A DNA stretch of 64,000 nucleotides from Kribbella sindirgiensis (GCF_004331435.1 NZ_SJKA01000006.1:248001-312000); one strand, 5' to 3'. Counted from the stretch's first letter, positions 1 through 9,821 are shown. Notes: generated by a model from the sequence alone, not told the origin. Program-made: numbers and translations.

Positions 1-1009
1 CGGCAAGCAGGGCTTCCTCGGGCTGGACGTGCCGGAGGAGTACGGCGGCTCGAGCGTCGGCGACTACCGCTTCAACCAGGTCTTCGCCGAGGAGGTGTCG
101 AAGGTCTCCGCGTCGCTGTCGAGCTGCTTCGGCATCCATTACGACTGCGCCGCGCCGTACTTCGTCGACCTCGGCACCGAGGAGCAGAAGCAGCGCTGGC
201 TGCCCAAGTTCTGCTCCGGTGAGTACGTCGCCGCGATCGGGATGACCGAGCCGTCGGGCGGCTCCGACCTCGCCGCGCTGAAGACGACCGCGAAGAAGGC
301 CGACGGCGGCTGGGTGCTGAACGGGTCGAAGACCTTCATCACCAACGGCGACATGGCCGACCTGGTCATCGTCGCCGCCCGCACCGACCCGTCCAAGGGC
401 GCGAAGGGCATCACGCTGTTCGTGGTCGAGGAGGGGATGGAGGGCTTCGCTCGCGGCCGGAAGCTCGACAAGGTCGGCCAGACCGAGTCCGGTACGTCGG
501 AGCTGTTCTTCGAGGACCTGTTCGTCGGTGACGACAACGTGCTCGGCGAGATCGACCGCGGCTTCATCCACATGATGGAGCGGCTGGCGCAGGAGCGGAT
601 CGGCGCCGCCGTGTCGAACATCGCGCACGCGACCCAGATCCTCGACGAGACGATCGAGTACGTGAAGCAGCGCAAGGCCTTCGGCCAGTCCGTCGGCTCG
701 TTCCAGTACAACAAGTTCCTGATCGCCGAGCTCGTCACCAAGGTCGAGGTCACGCAGGCGTACGTCGACAACGGCGTGGTCGCGCACGACGAGGACCGGC
801 TGTCCGCGGTGGACGCCGCGAAGACCAAGTGGTGGAGCGCCCACGTCCAGAACGAGGTACTGGACGCGTGCGTCCAGCTGCACGGCGGGTACGGCTACAT
901 GAACGAGTACCGGGTGGCCCGCGCCTGGCGCGACGCCCGCGTGACCAAGATCTGGGCCGGCTCGAACGAGATCATGAAGGAACTCATCGGCCGCGACCTG
1001 GGCCTCTGA
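1..1009 (+). CDS. Acyl-CoA dehydrogenase, 5' end outside the window
   Basis: FAD-dependent alpha,beta-dehydrogenation of acyl-CoA thioesters, the first step of beta-oxidation. The open frame runs in from the left edge (base 2 is in frame and reads GKQGFLGLDVPEEYGG), so the N-terminus is missing and the ATG at 29 is not the start. Family signatures are visible: IGMTEPSGGSDL (flavin/substrate loop), TFITNG, QRKAFGQ, and the C-terminal QLHGGYGYMNEY followed by WAGSNEIMKELIGR. The thiolase gene starts 12 bases after the stop and an SDR follows, so the three form a fatty-acid or acyl-side-chain degradation operon. The acyl chain specificity cannot be read from the sequence. Confidence 0.95.
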   Translation, partial: GKQGFLGLDVPEEYGGSSVGDYRFNQVFAEEVSKVSASLSSCFGIHYDCAAPYFVDLGTEEQKQRWLPKFCSGEYVAAIGMTEPSGGSDLAALKTTAKKADGGWVLNGSKTFITNGDMADLVIVAARTDPSKGAKGITLFVVEEGMEGFARGRKLDKVGQTESGTSELFFEDLFVGDDNVLGEIDRGFIHMMERLAQERIGAAVSNIAHATQILDETIEYVKQRKAFGQSVGSFQYNKFLIAELVTKVEVTQAYVDNGVVAHDEDRLSAVDAAKTKWWSAHVQNEVLDACVQLHGGYGYMNEYRVARAWRDARVTKIWAGSNEIMKELIGRDLGL

Positions 1010-1021
1010 AAGGGAACTGAC

Positions 1022-2241
<1,220 letters not shown>

Positions 2242-2242
<1 letters not shown>

Positions 2243-3000
2243 TGGGCCTGGACGGCCGGACGGCGATCGTCACCGGAGCCTCCCGCGGGATCGGGCTGGC
2301 GATCGCGCAGCGCCTGGTGGCCGACGGCGCGCGCGTCGTCATCACCGGCCGCACCCAGGAGACCCTCGACGAGGCGGTCAAGACCTTGGGCGGCCGGAAG
2401 CACGCACTGGCCGTGGCCGGCAAGGCGGCCGACCCGACGCACCGGGGCGCGGTCGTGGCGGCAGCGGTGGCGACGTACGGGTCTGTGGATCTGCTGGTCA
2501 ACAACGCCGGTATCAACCCGATCTACGGGAAGTTGCTCGACGTCGACCAGGCGGTCGCGGCCAAGATGGTGGACACCAACGTGCTGGCCACGATCGCCTG
2601 GGTGAAGGCCTGCCGGGACGCGTGGATGCGCGCCCACGGCGGGGCGGTGGTGAACCTGTCCTCGGTGGCCGGCCTGGGGCCGTCGCCGGGGATCGGGTGG
2701 TACGGCGCGACCAAGGCGATGCTGTCCCGGGTCACACAGGAGCTCGCTGTCGAGCTGGCTCCGGAGATCCGGGTGAACGCCGTGGCTCCGGCGGTGGTGA
2801 AGACCAAGTTCGCCGGAGCGCTCTACGAAGGGCGTGAGGACAAGGTGGCGTCGACGTACCCGCTGCGTCGGTTGGGCCGGCCGGAGGACGTCGCCTCGCT
2901 GGTGTGGTTCCTGCTGTCCGACGAGGCGTCGTGGATCACCGGCCAGACCGTCACGATCGACGGCGGCCTGATGCTGAACGGCGGGATCGCCCAGGGCTGA
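2242..3000 (+). CDS. SDR family oxidoreductase
   Basis: NAD(P)-dependent short-chain dehydrogenase/reductase of 252 residues, probably the 3-hydroxyacyl-CoA or 3-ketoacyl step linked to the preceding thiolase. It has TGASRGIGLA (nucleotide loop), NNAG, catalytic Ser in VNLSSVAG, and the Tyr-Lys pair in WYGATKAM. The C-terminus is typical (SWITGQTVTIDGG). The frame is open 51 bases further upstream, but the ATG at 2242 overlaps the thiolase stop and gives a normal SDR N-terminus (MGLDGRTAIVTGAS), so I take that start. The last 178 bases are overlapped antisense by the extended tail of the next minus-strand gene. Confidence 0.93.
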
Positions 3001-3557
3001 CGGCCCTGCCAACCGGCGAGCTGGTCGTACGGCGACGCGTCGCCGGGCACCGGTACGACGGGACCGAACGGCACGTGCCCGCCGCGCTGCTCGGCCGGGA
3101 CGTACTGGCGGACCATCGGAAGCACCTGTGCCGCCAACTCCTCGTCCAGCTGGTCGCGGCGTCCGGTTGCCGTGGCCAGGTCCCAGGCGTGAGTGGCGAG
3201 CTCACCGGTGTACGCACCGATGGCAGCTGCGCCGGGCAGCGTGCCCCAGGGGAGCTTGCAGATGCGTCCGAGGACCGAGTCGTCGGCCAGGGTGGTGTCG
3301 AGGGCGACGCGGCGTTCCTTCCAGGCTGCCGGTACGTCGTCGACTCCTGTGGTGACGACGGGGATGGTCAGGGGGTCGCCGCCGTTCAGTGCCAGGTTGA
3401 TCCGCGCGGAGACTGTGAGCAGGTGGCCCAGCAGGGTGCGGACGTCGTACTCGTCGCAGGGGGTCGGTAGGTCGAGGTCGTCGGGTCCGGTGGTGTTGAC
3501 GAGCTGCTGGGTCTGGTCGAGGGCGCGGACGAACAGTGCGCGTGGGTCGTTGGTCAT
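2823..3557 (-). CDS. TIGR03086-type DinB-fold metal-binding protein with antisense C-terminal tail
   Basis: The first ~180 residues read as a TIGR03086/maleylpyruvate isomerase-like DinB-fold protein: TPCDEYDVRTLLGHLL near the N-terminus carries the first metal-ligand His, and GELATHAWDLATATG carries the second. Relatives in actinobacteria are often mycothiol-dependent; the reaction here is unknown. A family-like ending (GWQGRQPW) occurs at about 2990, but no stop follows. The frame continues about 60 residues, reading antisense through the SDR gene to 2823. Either the stop was lost or this is a sequence error. The start ATG (3557) lies across a 54-base divergent promoter from a WYL regulator, its likely controller. 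Confidence 0.75.
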   Translation of the reverse strand: MTNDPRALFVRALDQTQQLVNTTGPDDLDLPTPCDEYDVRTLLGHLLTVSARINLALNGGDPLTIPVVTTGVDDVPAAWKERRVALDTTLADDSVLGRICKLPWGTLPGAAAIGAYTGELATHAWDLATATGRRDQLDEELAAQVLPMVRQYVPAEQRGGHVPFGPVVPVPGDASPYDQLAGWQGRQPWAIPPFSIRPPSIVTVWPVIHDASSDSRNHTSEATSSGRPNRRSGYVDATLSSRPS

Positions 3558-3576
3558 GGAGACAGCTTCGCGGGGT

Positions 3577-3601
3577 ATATACGACATCTTCTGTCCCATA
3601 T
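3577..3601. promoter_or_regulatory. Candidate WYL-regulator operator between divergent genes
   Basis: The 54-base divergent gap contains the interrupted palindrome ATAT-N2-GACA-N5-TGTC-N2-ATAT. All eight outer and inner positions of each arm are symmetric around base 3589. It lies 10 bases before the regulator's ATG and 19 bases from the start of the DinB-fold gene, so a bound dimer would cover both promoters. Autoregulation and control of the divergent gene are inferred. Confidence 0.6.
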
Positions 3602-3611
3602 TGTTGGTGAC

Positions 3612-4583
3612 ATGCGAGCGGACCGGTTGTTGCAGATCATCCTGTTGCTGCAGCGGCATGAGCGGTTGAGTGCGCGGGACCTGGCCGAGCGGCTGGAGGT
3701 GTCGACGCGGACCGTCATGCGGGACATGGAGGCGTTGTCGGCGGCCGGCGTGCCGGTGTACTCCGAGCGGGGGCGCAACGGGGGCTGTGTGTTGCTGCCC
3801 GGGTACCGCGCCGATGTGAGTGAGCTGACGCCGCGCGAGGCGCAGGCGTTGTTCGCATGGTCCGGGCGGGCGGCGTTGTCGGAGGAGCTCGGGCTGCAGG
3901 ATGCGCTGCGCTCGGCGATGGGGAAGCTGTCCGCGACGTTGCCGGTGGAGCTGCAGGGGGACGCGGACGCGTTGTCGGGTGCGATCGTCGTGGATCGGCG
4001 GCGGTGGTTCGCGGAGGCGGAGGACACCGGTGCGCTGCCTGTACTGCGGCAGGCGGTCGTCAAGCGGCGACGGGTACGGCTGCGGTACGCGTCGGCGAGT
4101 GAGGGCGTTCAGCAACGAACTGTGGACCCGTGGGGGCTCGTCGAGCAGGCGGGGCGGTGGTACCTGGTGGCGGCGCATCGCGGGGCGGCCCGGATGTACC
4201 GGGTGTCTCGCGTCGAGCAGGCCGACGTACTCGAAGAGGCGGCGGATCGGCCCGACGGGTTGGACGTCCGGGCCGAGTGGGAGCGGCTGCGGTCCGGGCT
4301 CGAGCGGCAGATGCCGGTCGGGGTCGACGTACTGGCCCGGGTGCGCCCGGAGCGCGTCGAGATCGTACGGCGGATCGCTACACCGATGCTGGCGAAGGGC
4401 GAGGTGGCGCGCGACGTGCCGAGCGACGACGAGTGGCCGCACCTACGCATGCACTTCCGCGTGCGGGAGGCCGCCTGCGGCGTACTGCTGGGGTTCGCCG
4501 GTGATGTCGAGGTGCTCGAGCCGGCTGACATCAGGGCCCGGATGCTGCAGCTGGCTCAGGCGGCGGTGGAGACCTACGCCTGA
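3612..4583 (+). CDS. YafY/DeoR-like transcriptional regulator with WYL domain
   Basis: DNA-binding regulator of 323 residues. The N-terminal winged helix (about residues 1-60: MRADRLLQIILLLQRHERLS, then ARDLAERLEVSTRTVMRDME) is the HTH_11 type. The middle and C-terminal parts match the WYL ligand-sensing domain: WGLVEQAGRWYLVAAHRG includes the W-Y-L-V core, and a WCX-like tail follows. It is divergent from the DinB-fold gene and shares a 25-bp operator candidate with it. Its 3' end overlaps the convergent downstream gene by 10 bases. WYL regulators respond to small ligands or nucleic acids; the ligand here is unknown. Confidence 0.9.
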   Translation: MRADRLLQIILLLQRHERLSARDLAERLEVSTRTVMRDMEALSAAGVPVYSERGRNGGCVLLPGYRADVSELTPREAQALFAWSGRAALSEELGLQDALRSAMGKLSATLPVELQGDADALSGAIVVDRRRWFAEAEDTGALPVLRQAVVKRRRVRLRYASASEGVQQRTVDPWGLVEQAGRWYLVAAHRGAARMYRVSRVEQADVLEEAADRPDGLDVRAEWERLRSGLERQMPVGVDVLARVRPERVEIVRRIATPMLAKGEVARDVPSDDEWPHLRMHFRVREAACGVLLGFAGDVEVLEPADIRARMLQLAQAAVETYA

Positions 4584-5104
4584 CGGGTGGCGACGAACGT
4601 CTGCCGCAGGATGACGTTGCCGTCAGCATCGATGTCCTCGTTGCGCCAGTGGAAGGCGCCCGCGGTGATATCGGTGAACGCCCAACGAGTGTTGGCGGTC
4701 TGCGACTCCAGGGTGATCGTGTCCGCGGTCGCGTGCGCGACGAACGGCATCACGAACGCCGCCTTCGGGCCCATCCAGGTCGACCGGAAGGCCTGCAGTT
4801 CCGGATCGTAGATGCGCACCGACAGACCCCACTCGCCGTCGCCGTCGGTGGCGCGCGCCGCTCGGCTCGGGGTGATCCAGATGTCCGCGACCGCTCGTCC
4901 GTCGAGGGCCCAGGCGAAGTGCCACTCACCCTTCGTCGTACGGGTGGTCGCGCCGCTCTCGTCGTACCAGGCGACGTCGAGGTCCCAGCTGCCGATCAGC
5001 GGGGCGAACGGGCGGAAGGCGTCGGCGTACTCCGGGCGGGGGGCGTCGGCGACCATCAGCTCGGCGAGCGTCCGGGCAGCGGCCGCGCCGTCGGGGATCT
5101 GCAT
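4574..5104 (-). CDS. DUF1579-like hypothetical protein
   Basis: A 176-residue soluble protein with no signal peptide or membrane helix. The segment FAPLIGSWDLDVAWYDESGA and the later W-containing beta-strands (GEWHFAWALDGRAVADIW, FRSTWMGPK, FHWRNEDIDADG) fit a small lipocalin-like beta-barrel of the DUF1579 type, whose members are mostly uncharacterised. The ATG at 5104 is well placed. The gene is convergent with the WYL regulator and overlaps its end by 10 bases. Upstream lie 202 bases of ordinary intergenic DNA before the next plus-strand gene. No specific function can be assigned. Confidence 0.75.
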   Translation of the reverse strand: MQIPDGAAAARTLAELMVADAPRPEYADAFRPFAPLIGSWDLDVAWYDESGATTRTTKGEWHFAWALDGRAVADIWITPSRAARATDGDGEWGLSVRIYDPELQAFRSTWMGPKAAFVMPFVAHATADTITLESQTANTRWAFTDITAGAFHWRNEDIDADGNVILRQTFVATRQA

Positions 5105-5306
5105 GCGTCCAGCCTAGATGCGGACGCCCCGCCGCCGGTGACCCCGTCGCGTGAAACCACGATGGCACTTCCGGCGGTCGGGGCATTCAGTCCGACAGCA
5201 CCGCGCCACTCTAGTACGAGTTCGGTGCACAGCCGAATCACGGGAGTCGCGCGATCACGTCTCTTAATACGTGGCGAGCGTACGGCGTGCTGGCTAAGGT
5301 CCGGCC

Positions 5307-6212
5307 ATGACGACTCGGGCGGCGATACGGCAGGCGACGGCGGACGACGCCGAGGCGGTGGCGGCAGTGCGGGCGCTGGTGGCGCCGTACAAGATCATGT
5401 CGCCCGCGGCGACGCGGCACATGCTGACCGTCCAGTCGCCGGGGGAGCGGTTCCTGCCGCTGGTCGCCGAACGCGACGGCGAGGTCGTCGCCTGGGCGTC
5501 GGCCGGCCTGAACGTCTGGACGAGCGAGCCGGGCCAGGCCCACCTGAGCATCTACGTGCACCCGGAGCACCGCAAGCAGGGCATCGGCAGCGAGCTCGCC
5601 GATCGGCTGCACCAGCACCTCACCGAGGTCGGGGCGATCCGGGTCCGGACGTTCGTCCAGCCCGACGGTCTCGAGTTCGCCCGCAACCTCGGGTACGACG
5701 GGACGCGGCAGATGCACTTCTCCGGCATCGACCTGACGTCGTCGTTGCCCGAGCCCCCGGAGACGCCTGAGGGGATCGAACTCGTCGCCCTCGACACCGT
5801 CGACCCGCACACGGCGTACACCGCCGACGCGATCGCCTCGCTGGACGAGCCGAGTGACTCGCCGCTGGACGCGGTCGACTACGACCAGTGGCTGGAAGAG
5901 ATCTGGAACGGTCCGGCCATGGACAAGGCGCTCAGTGTCGCGGCGATGGCCGGCGACGAGGTGGTGGCGTTCACCGTGGTCGAGACCGATACCGACCGGA
6001 TGTGGTCGGGCATGACGGGCACGATTCCGGGGTACCGCGGGAAGGGGTTGGCGAAGCTGGTGAAGTCGGTCGCGCTGCGGCGCGCGGCGGCGGCCGGGAT
6101 CACCGCGGCGTACACGTCGAACGACGACGAGAACGGGCCGATGCTTGCCGTGAACAACTGGCTGGGGTACCGGCGGGTGCAGACCGAACTGGGGCTGCTG
6201 AGAACCCTCTGA
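5307..6212 (+). CDS. Tandem-domain GNAT acetyltransferase (copy 1)
   Basis: A 301-residue protein with two GNAT folds in series. The N-terminal domain has the acetyl-CoA-binding motif in HPEHRKQGIGSELADRLHQH (about residues 90-110). The C-terminal domain has GYRGKGLAKLVKSVALRRAA and the trailing NNWLGYRR. The arrangement recalls mycothiol synthase and similar two-domain acetyltransferases, but the acceptor is unknown. A second gene of the same architecture follows after 90 bases, so this is a tandem duplication. The ATG at 5307 is the first in frame that gives a complete N-terminal GNAT domain (TTRAAIRQATADDAEAVA). Confidence 0.9.
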   Translation: MTTRAAIRQATADDAEAVAAVRALVAPYKIMSPAATRHMLTVQSPGERFLPLVAERDGEVVAWASAGLNVWTSEPGQAHLSIYVHPEHRKQGIGSELADRLHQHLTEVGAIRVRTFVQPDGLEFARNLGYDGTRQMHFSGIDLTSSLPEPPETPEGIELVALDTVDPHTAYTADAIASLDEPSDSPLDAVDYDQWLEEIWNGPAMDKALSVAAMAGDEVVAFTVVETDTDRMWSGMTGTIPGYRGKGLAKLVKSVALRRAAAAGITAAYTSNDDENGPMLAVNNWLGYRRVQTELGLLRTL

Positions 6213-6302
6213 GACAGAGCTGTCATCAGTTTCCTACCGGTATGCACCTGAAAGAACGTTACCTTCCGGGGACTTCGTCGTTGGAGTTCCCAAGGAGTTG
6301 GG

Positions 6303-7187
6303 ATGGAGATCAGGGCAGCAGGTCCGGGGGATGTCGACGCAGCGGTGGCGCTGCACGATGCGCTCGTGCCGTATCTGGTGATCACACGCAGTTCACTGAC
6401 CCAGCGGCTGGCGGCACCGGCCGGTCCGGGGCGCGGGTCGTTCGTGGCGGAGGATGACGGCCGCCTCGTGGGGTGGGCGTCGTGCGGGCTGATCGGTGGA
6501 TCGGACCCGCTGGACGGTGAGCTGCGGCTGCTGGTCCGGCCGGAGTACCGCGGCCGAGGGATCGGCACGCGGTTGCTCGAGGCCGTTCACACCAGCCTGC
6601 GGGAGGCGGGAGCCACGTCGGCGCGAGTGTTCGCCGACCCGGGCAGTGTGGAGTGGGCGGCACGGTTCGGGTACCGGCAGACCCGCCAGGTGCACTACGC
6701 GGGGATCGACCCGCGCAAGGCGCCGGACCTCCCCGAGGTCCCGAGCGAGGTGCAGCTGGTGCCGTTCACCGAGATCGACCCCAGGTTGCTGCACGCCGCG
6801 GACGAGGTTGCCCAGCGCACCAAGCCGGGGGACGCGAAAATCTCCTCCCAGCCGTACGACGCCTGGCTCGCCGACATCTGGAACTCCCCGGACCTGTTGC
6901 GCGCGGTGAGCGTGGCCGCGACGCACCAAGGTCAGGTCATCGCGTTCACCCGCAGCCACGGTGACGACGCCAAGATCTGGTCCAGGATGACGTCCACGCT
7001 CCCGGAGTACCGCGGCCGCGGTCTCGCCAAACTGGTCAAGGCCGCCGCCCTGCGCCGCGCCGCCGAAGCCGGTATCGAGGCCGCCTACACGGCCAACTAC
7101 GACGGCAATGCCCCGATGCTCGCCGTCAACGACTGGCTCGGGTACGACCGGATCGCGACCCACGCGGTCCTGATCTGCCCGCTCTAG
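6303..7187 (+). CDS. Tandem-domain GNAT acetyltransferase (copy 2)
   Basis: Paralog of the preceding gene: 294 residues, again two GNAT domains. The first carries RPEYRGRGIGTRLLEAVH, the second EYRGRGLAKLVKAAALRRAA followed by NDWLGYDR. Matching landmarks occur in both copies (VHYAGID against MHFSGID, and DAWLADIWNSP against DQWLEEIWNGP), so the pair arose by duplication of a gene that was already an internal duplication. AAGGAGTTGGG precedes the ATG at 6303. The last four bases overlap the convergent MaoC gene. Substrate unknown. Confidence 0.9.
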   Translation: MEIRAAGPGDVDAAVALHDALVPYLVITRSSLTQRLAAPAGPGRGSFVAEDDGRLVGWASCGLIGGSDPLDGELRLLVRPEYRGRGIGTRLLEAVHTSLREAGATSARVFADPGSVEWAARFGYRQTRQVHYAGIDPRKAPDLPEVPSEVQLVPFTEIDPRLLHAADEVAQRTKPGDAKISSQPYDAWLADIWNSPDLLRAVSVAATHQGQVIAFTRSHGDDAKIWSRMTSTLPEYRGRGLAKLVKAAALRRAAEAGIEAAYTANYDGNAPMLAVNDWLGYDRIATHAVLICPL

Positions 7188-7639
7188 GGAACGAGCAGTA
7201 CGACGGTTTCCGCGACGCAGGCCGGCTTGGTGGAGTTCTCCAGTTCGATCACCCAGTTGAGGGAGACCTGGATGCCCGCCGGGGTCTGTACGGCGTTCGC
7301 GATCGAGGCGCCGGCGCGGACGCGGCTGCCGACCGGGACCGGGGCGGGGAAGCGGACCTTGTTGACGCCGTAGTTGAGTTTCGCGGTCACGCCCTCGACC
7401 TTGAACAGCTCCTCGCCGAAGCGGGCGATCAGGCTCAGCGTCAGGTAGCCGTGCGCGATCGTCCCGCCGTACGGGCCCTTGGCGGCCCGGTCGACGTCGA
7501 CATGGATCCACTGGTGGTCACCGGTTGCCTCGGCGAACTGGTTCACCTGCTCCTGGGTGATCTCCAGCCACTCGGTCTCGCCGAGCGGGGTGCCGACTGC
7601 GTGCACCACCTCGTCGATGCCGTCGTACGTCTGCGGCAT
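7184..7639 (-). CDS. MaoC family dehydratase (hotdog fold)
   Basis: R-specific enoyl-CoA hydratase-like protein of 151 residues. It has the family hallmark GDHQWIHVDVDRA with catalytic Asp/His, followed by GPYGGTIAHGYLTLSLI. It lies 36 bases downstream of an SDR gene on the same strand, and the pair could interconvert enoyl-, 3-hydroxy- and 3-keto-acyl-CoAs. Such pairs serve PHA or fatty-acid metabolism. The start ATG at 7639 gives a normal N-terminus. Confidence 0.92.
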   Translation of the reverse strand: MPQTYDGIDEVVHAVGTPLGETEWLEITQEQVNQFAEATGDHQWIHVDVDRAAKGPYGGTIAHGYLTLSLIARFGEELFKVEGVTAKLNYGVNKVRFPAPVPVGSRVRAGASIANAVQTPAGIQVSLNWVIELENSTKPACVAETVVLLVP

Positions 7640-7675
7640 GTCGGCTTCCCTCTCAGTTCCCAGTCGGGTTGCGGG

Positions 7676-8431
7676 TCAGTTGCGGGGTCCGCCGGCGACG
7701 TACAGGACCTGGCCGGACACGAAGCCGGCCTCCTCGCTGCAGAAGAACGACGCGGCGGCGGCGATGTCCGCGGGCGTGCCGGTCCGGTTCACCGGGATGG
7801 TGGCGGCGGTGGCCTTCTTGAACTCCTCGAAGTCGACACCGACCCGGGCCGCGGTGGCCGCGGTCATGTCGGTCTCGATGAAGCCCGGCGCGATCGCGTT
7901 CGCGGTGACACCGAACTTGCCCAGCTCGATCGCGAGCGTCTTCGCCAGACCCTGCAGGCCGGCCTTCGCGGAGGCGTAGTTCGCCTGGCCGCGGTTGCCG
8001 AGCGCCGACGTCGACGAGAGGAAGACGAGGCGTCCGTACTTGGCCTCGACCATGTGCGCCTGGCAGGCCTTCGACATCAGGAAGCTGCCCTTGAGGTGCA
8101 CGGACATGACCGTGTCCCAGTCGTCCTCGGACATCTTGAACAGCAGGTTGTCCCGCAGTACGCCGGCGTTGTTGACCAGGATCGTCGGCGCGCCCAGTTC
8201 CGCGACCACGCGCTCGACGGCGGCGCCCACCTGGTCGGACTTGCTGACGTCGGCACCGACCGCGATCGCCGTACCGCCGGCCTCGGTGATCGCCTTCACG
8301 GTCCCCGCGCAGGCGCCCTCGTCGAGGTCGATGACCGCGACGGCGTTCCCGTCCGCGGCGAGCCGCTGCGCGACGGCCGCGCCGATTCCCCGGGCCGCCC
8401 CGGTCACGATCGCCACCCGCTGCGTGCTCAT
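7676..8431 (-). CDS. FabG-like SDR, 3-oxoacyl reductase
   Basis: NAD(P)H-dependent reductase of 251 residues. Motifs are VAIVTGAARGIGAAVA, NNAGVLRDN, SSTSALGNRGQANYASAKAG (Ser, Tyr, Lys of the active site), and the ending GQVLYVAGG. The frame is open to 8479, but ATG 8431 (MSTQRVAIVTG) begins the family N-terminus, so I use it. It heads a two-gene unit with the MaoC dehydratase. It is divergent from two thioesterase genes, with 90 bases between them that contain an imperfect palindrome. Confidence 0.93.
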   Translation of the reverse strand: MSTQRVAIVTGAARGIGAAVAQRLAADGNAVAVIDLDEGACAGTVKAITEAGGTAIAVGADVSKSDQVGAAVERVVAELGAPTILVNNAGVLRDNLLFKMSEDDWDTVMSVHLKGSFLMSKACQAHMVEAKYGRLVFLSSTSALGNRGQANYASAKAGLQGLAKTLAIELGKFGVTANAIAPGFIETDMTAATAARVGVDFEEFKKATAATIPVNRTGTPADIAAAASFFCSEEAGFVSGQVLYVAGGPRN

Positions 8432-8485
8432 CCACCACTCCAATCGATGCACTGGTCTGCAGAAGATGACATTACCCACGGTCAG

Positions 8486-8509
8486 TCACCCGGGAAGTAC
8501 CCCGGATGA
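8486..8509. promoter_or_regulatory. Imperfect palindrome in the SDR/thioesterase divergent promoter
   Basis: TCA-C-CCGGG...CCCGG-A-TGA: eight of twelve position pairs are complementary around a short centre, 13 bases before the thioesterase GTG. It may be an operator shared by the two divergent acyl-CoA units. GC-rich palindromes also arise by chance, so this call is weak. Confidence 0.3.
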
Positions 8510-8521
8510 CATGATCGTCGT

Positions 8522-8947
8522 GTGGATCATCACAACCGCCACGTCTACCACTGCCCGTTGCGGTGGGGCGACATGGACGCGCTCGGTCACGTCAACAACG
8601 GCCGGTACGTCGACTACCTCCAGGACGCCCGCGTCGACTTCCTGTTCCGGACCGCGAAGGAACTCGGCGCCGACAACCTCGAGACCGGTCTGCTGGTGGC
8701 CCGGCACGAGGTGCAGTACCGCGCGCCGCTGCACTTCCGCCCCGAACCGGTGCGGATCGAGCTCTGGATCAGTGAGATCCGGGCGGCGTCGTTCACGGTC
8801 GACTACGAGATCCTCGACGCCGAGCCGGAGCGCCGTACCTATGTCGAGGCGAAGACGAAGCTGGTCCCGTTCGACTTCGCGGCCAACCGCCTGCGCCGGA
8901 TCACCCCGGTCGAGCGCGAGGCCCTGCAGAAGCTGGTGGGTGCCTGA
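8522..8947 (+). CDS. Acyl-CoA thioesterase, 4HBT hotdog family (copy 1)
   Basis: A 141-residue single-hotdog thioesterase. The sequence RWGDMDALGHVNNGRYVDYL contains the family's D-x-x-x-H-V-N-N active-site segment. A GTG start is used at 8522. The stop overlaps the ATG of the next gene by one base, and that gene is a paralog. Together they probably hydrolyse acyl-CoAs, in keeping with the neighbouring MaoC/SDR pair. Confidence 0.92.
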   Translation: MDHHNRHVYHCPLRWGDMDALGHVNNGRYVDYLQDARVDFLFRTAKELGADNLETGLLVARHEVQYRAPLHFRPEPVRIELWISEIRAASFTVDYEILDAEPERRTYVEAKTKLVPFDFAANRLRRITPVEREALQKLVGA

Positions 8948-9363
8948 TGTACACACACCCTGTCCTGGTCCGGTGGTCGGACATCGACTCGTACGACCAC
9001 GTGAACAACGTGCGGTACTTCGACTACCTGCAGGAGGCCCGGATCGCGTTCCTCGGGCAGGTGACGGAGGCCACGGGCGACTTCTTCGCGCAGTACCCGT
9101 GCGTGCTGGTCAGCCAGACGGTCGACTACCTGCGGCCGATCCTGCTGCGGCACCCGCCGTACGACGTGGACGTGTGGATCGCCGCCGTCGGTACGTCGTC
9201 GTACACGCTCGGCTCGCGGATCGTCGACCGCAGTGGCGAGTCGGAGGACGTGTACGCCAAGGCGGAGTCGGTGATCGTCGCCGTGGACGGTACGACGCAC
9301 GCGAAACGAGCCCTCGGAGACACCGAACGGGCAGCCCTGCTCAAGCACGTTGTGACGCCTTGA
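8947..9363 (+). CDS. Acyl-CoA thioesterase, 4HBT hotdog family (copy 2)
   Basis: A 138-residue paralog of the previous gene, with RWSDIDSYDHVNNVRYFDYL as the matching active-site segment. The ATG shares a base with the upstream stop, so translation is coupled. Hotdog thioesterases act as dimers, and two co-translated paralogs could make a heteromer; this is inference. The truncated globin gene starts 15 bases later and may be on the same transcript. Confidence 0.92.
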   Translation: MYTHPVLVRWSDIDSYDHVNNVRYFDYLQEARIAFLGQVTEATGDFFAQYPCVLVSQTVDYLRPILLRHPPYDVDVWIAAVGTSSYTLGSRIVDRSGESEDVYAKAESVIVAVDGTTHAKRALGDTERAALLKHVVTP

Positions 9364-9378
9364 GAGACTAGAGCCGAC

Positions 9379-9798
9379 ATGACTGAGCAGCAGAGCTTCT
9401 ACGACGCCGTCGGTGGGGCGGACACCTTCCACCGCTTGGTGGCAGCGTTCTACCGCGGTGTTGCCGCCGACCCGGAGCTGCGGGCGATGTACCCGGAGGA
9501 GGACCTCGGCCCGGCCGAGGTGCGCTTCCGGATGTTCCTCGAGCAGTACTGGGGCGGCCCCAAGACCTACTCCGAGCAGCGCGGGCACCCCCGGCTGCGG
9601 ATGCGGCACGCCCCGTTCGCCGTCACCCCGAGTGCACGGGACCGCTGGCTCGGCCACATGCGGGCCGCGCTCGACGAGATCGCCCTGGCCCCGGAGCGGG
9701 ACGAGGAGATCTGGCGCTACATGGTGATGGCCGCGCACAGCATGGTGAACACCGACGAACCGCAGTACCCGGGCGCGATCGACGTGTCCGGCCGCTGA
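9379..9798 (+). CDS. glbO: Group II truncated hemoglobin (trHbO)
   Basis: Heme protein of 139 residues with the group II 2-on-2 globin pattern. [20 protein letters not shown] forms the A/B helices with B10 Tyr, and [20 protein letters not shown] the E helix and loop. Proximal HisF8 lies in RMRHAPFAV, and a G8 Trp in RDRWLGHM. Such proteins bind O2 or NO and are linked to respiration and NO/peroxide chemistry in actinobacteria. It sits 15 bases after the thioesterase pair. The OsmC peroxidase gene follows after 23 bases with its own TAAGGAG. Confidence 0.93.
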   Translation: MTEQQSFYDAVGGADTFHRLVAAFYRGVAADPELRAMYPEEDLGPAEVRFRMFLEQYWGGPKTYSEQRGHPRLRMRHAPFAVTPSARDRWLGHMRAALDEIALAPERDEEIWRYMVMAAHSMVNTDEPQYPGAIDVSGR

Positions 9799-9821
9799 AC
9801 CTTCTAAGGAGAAACACGAGC

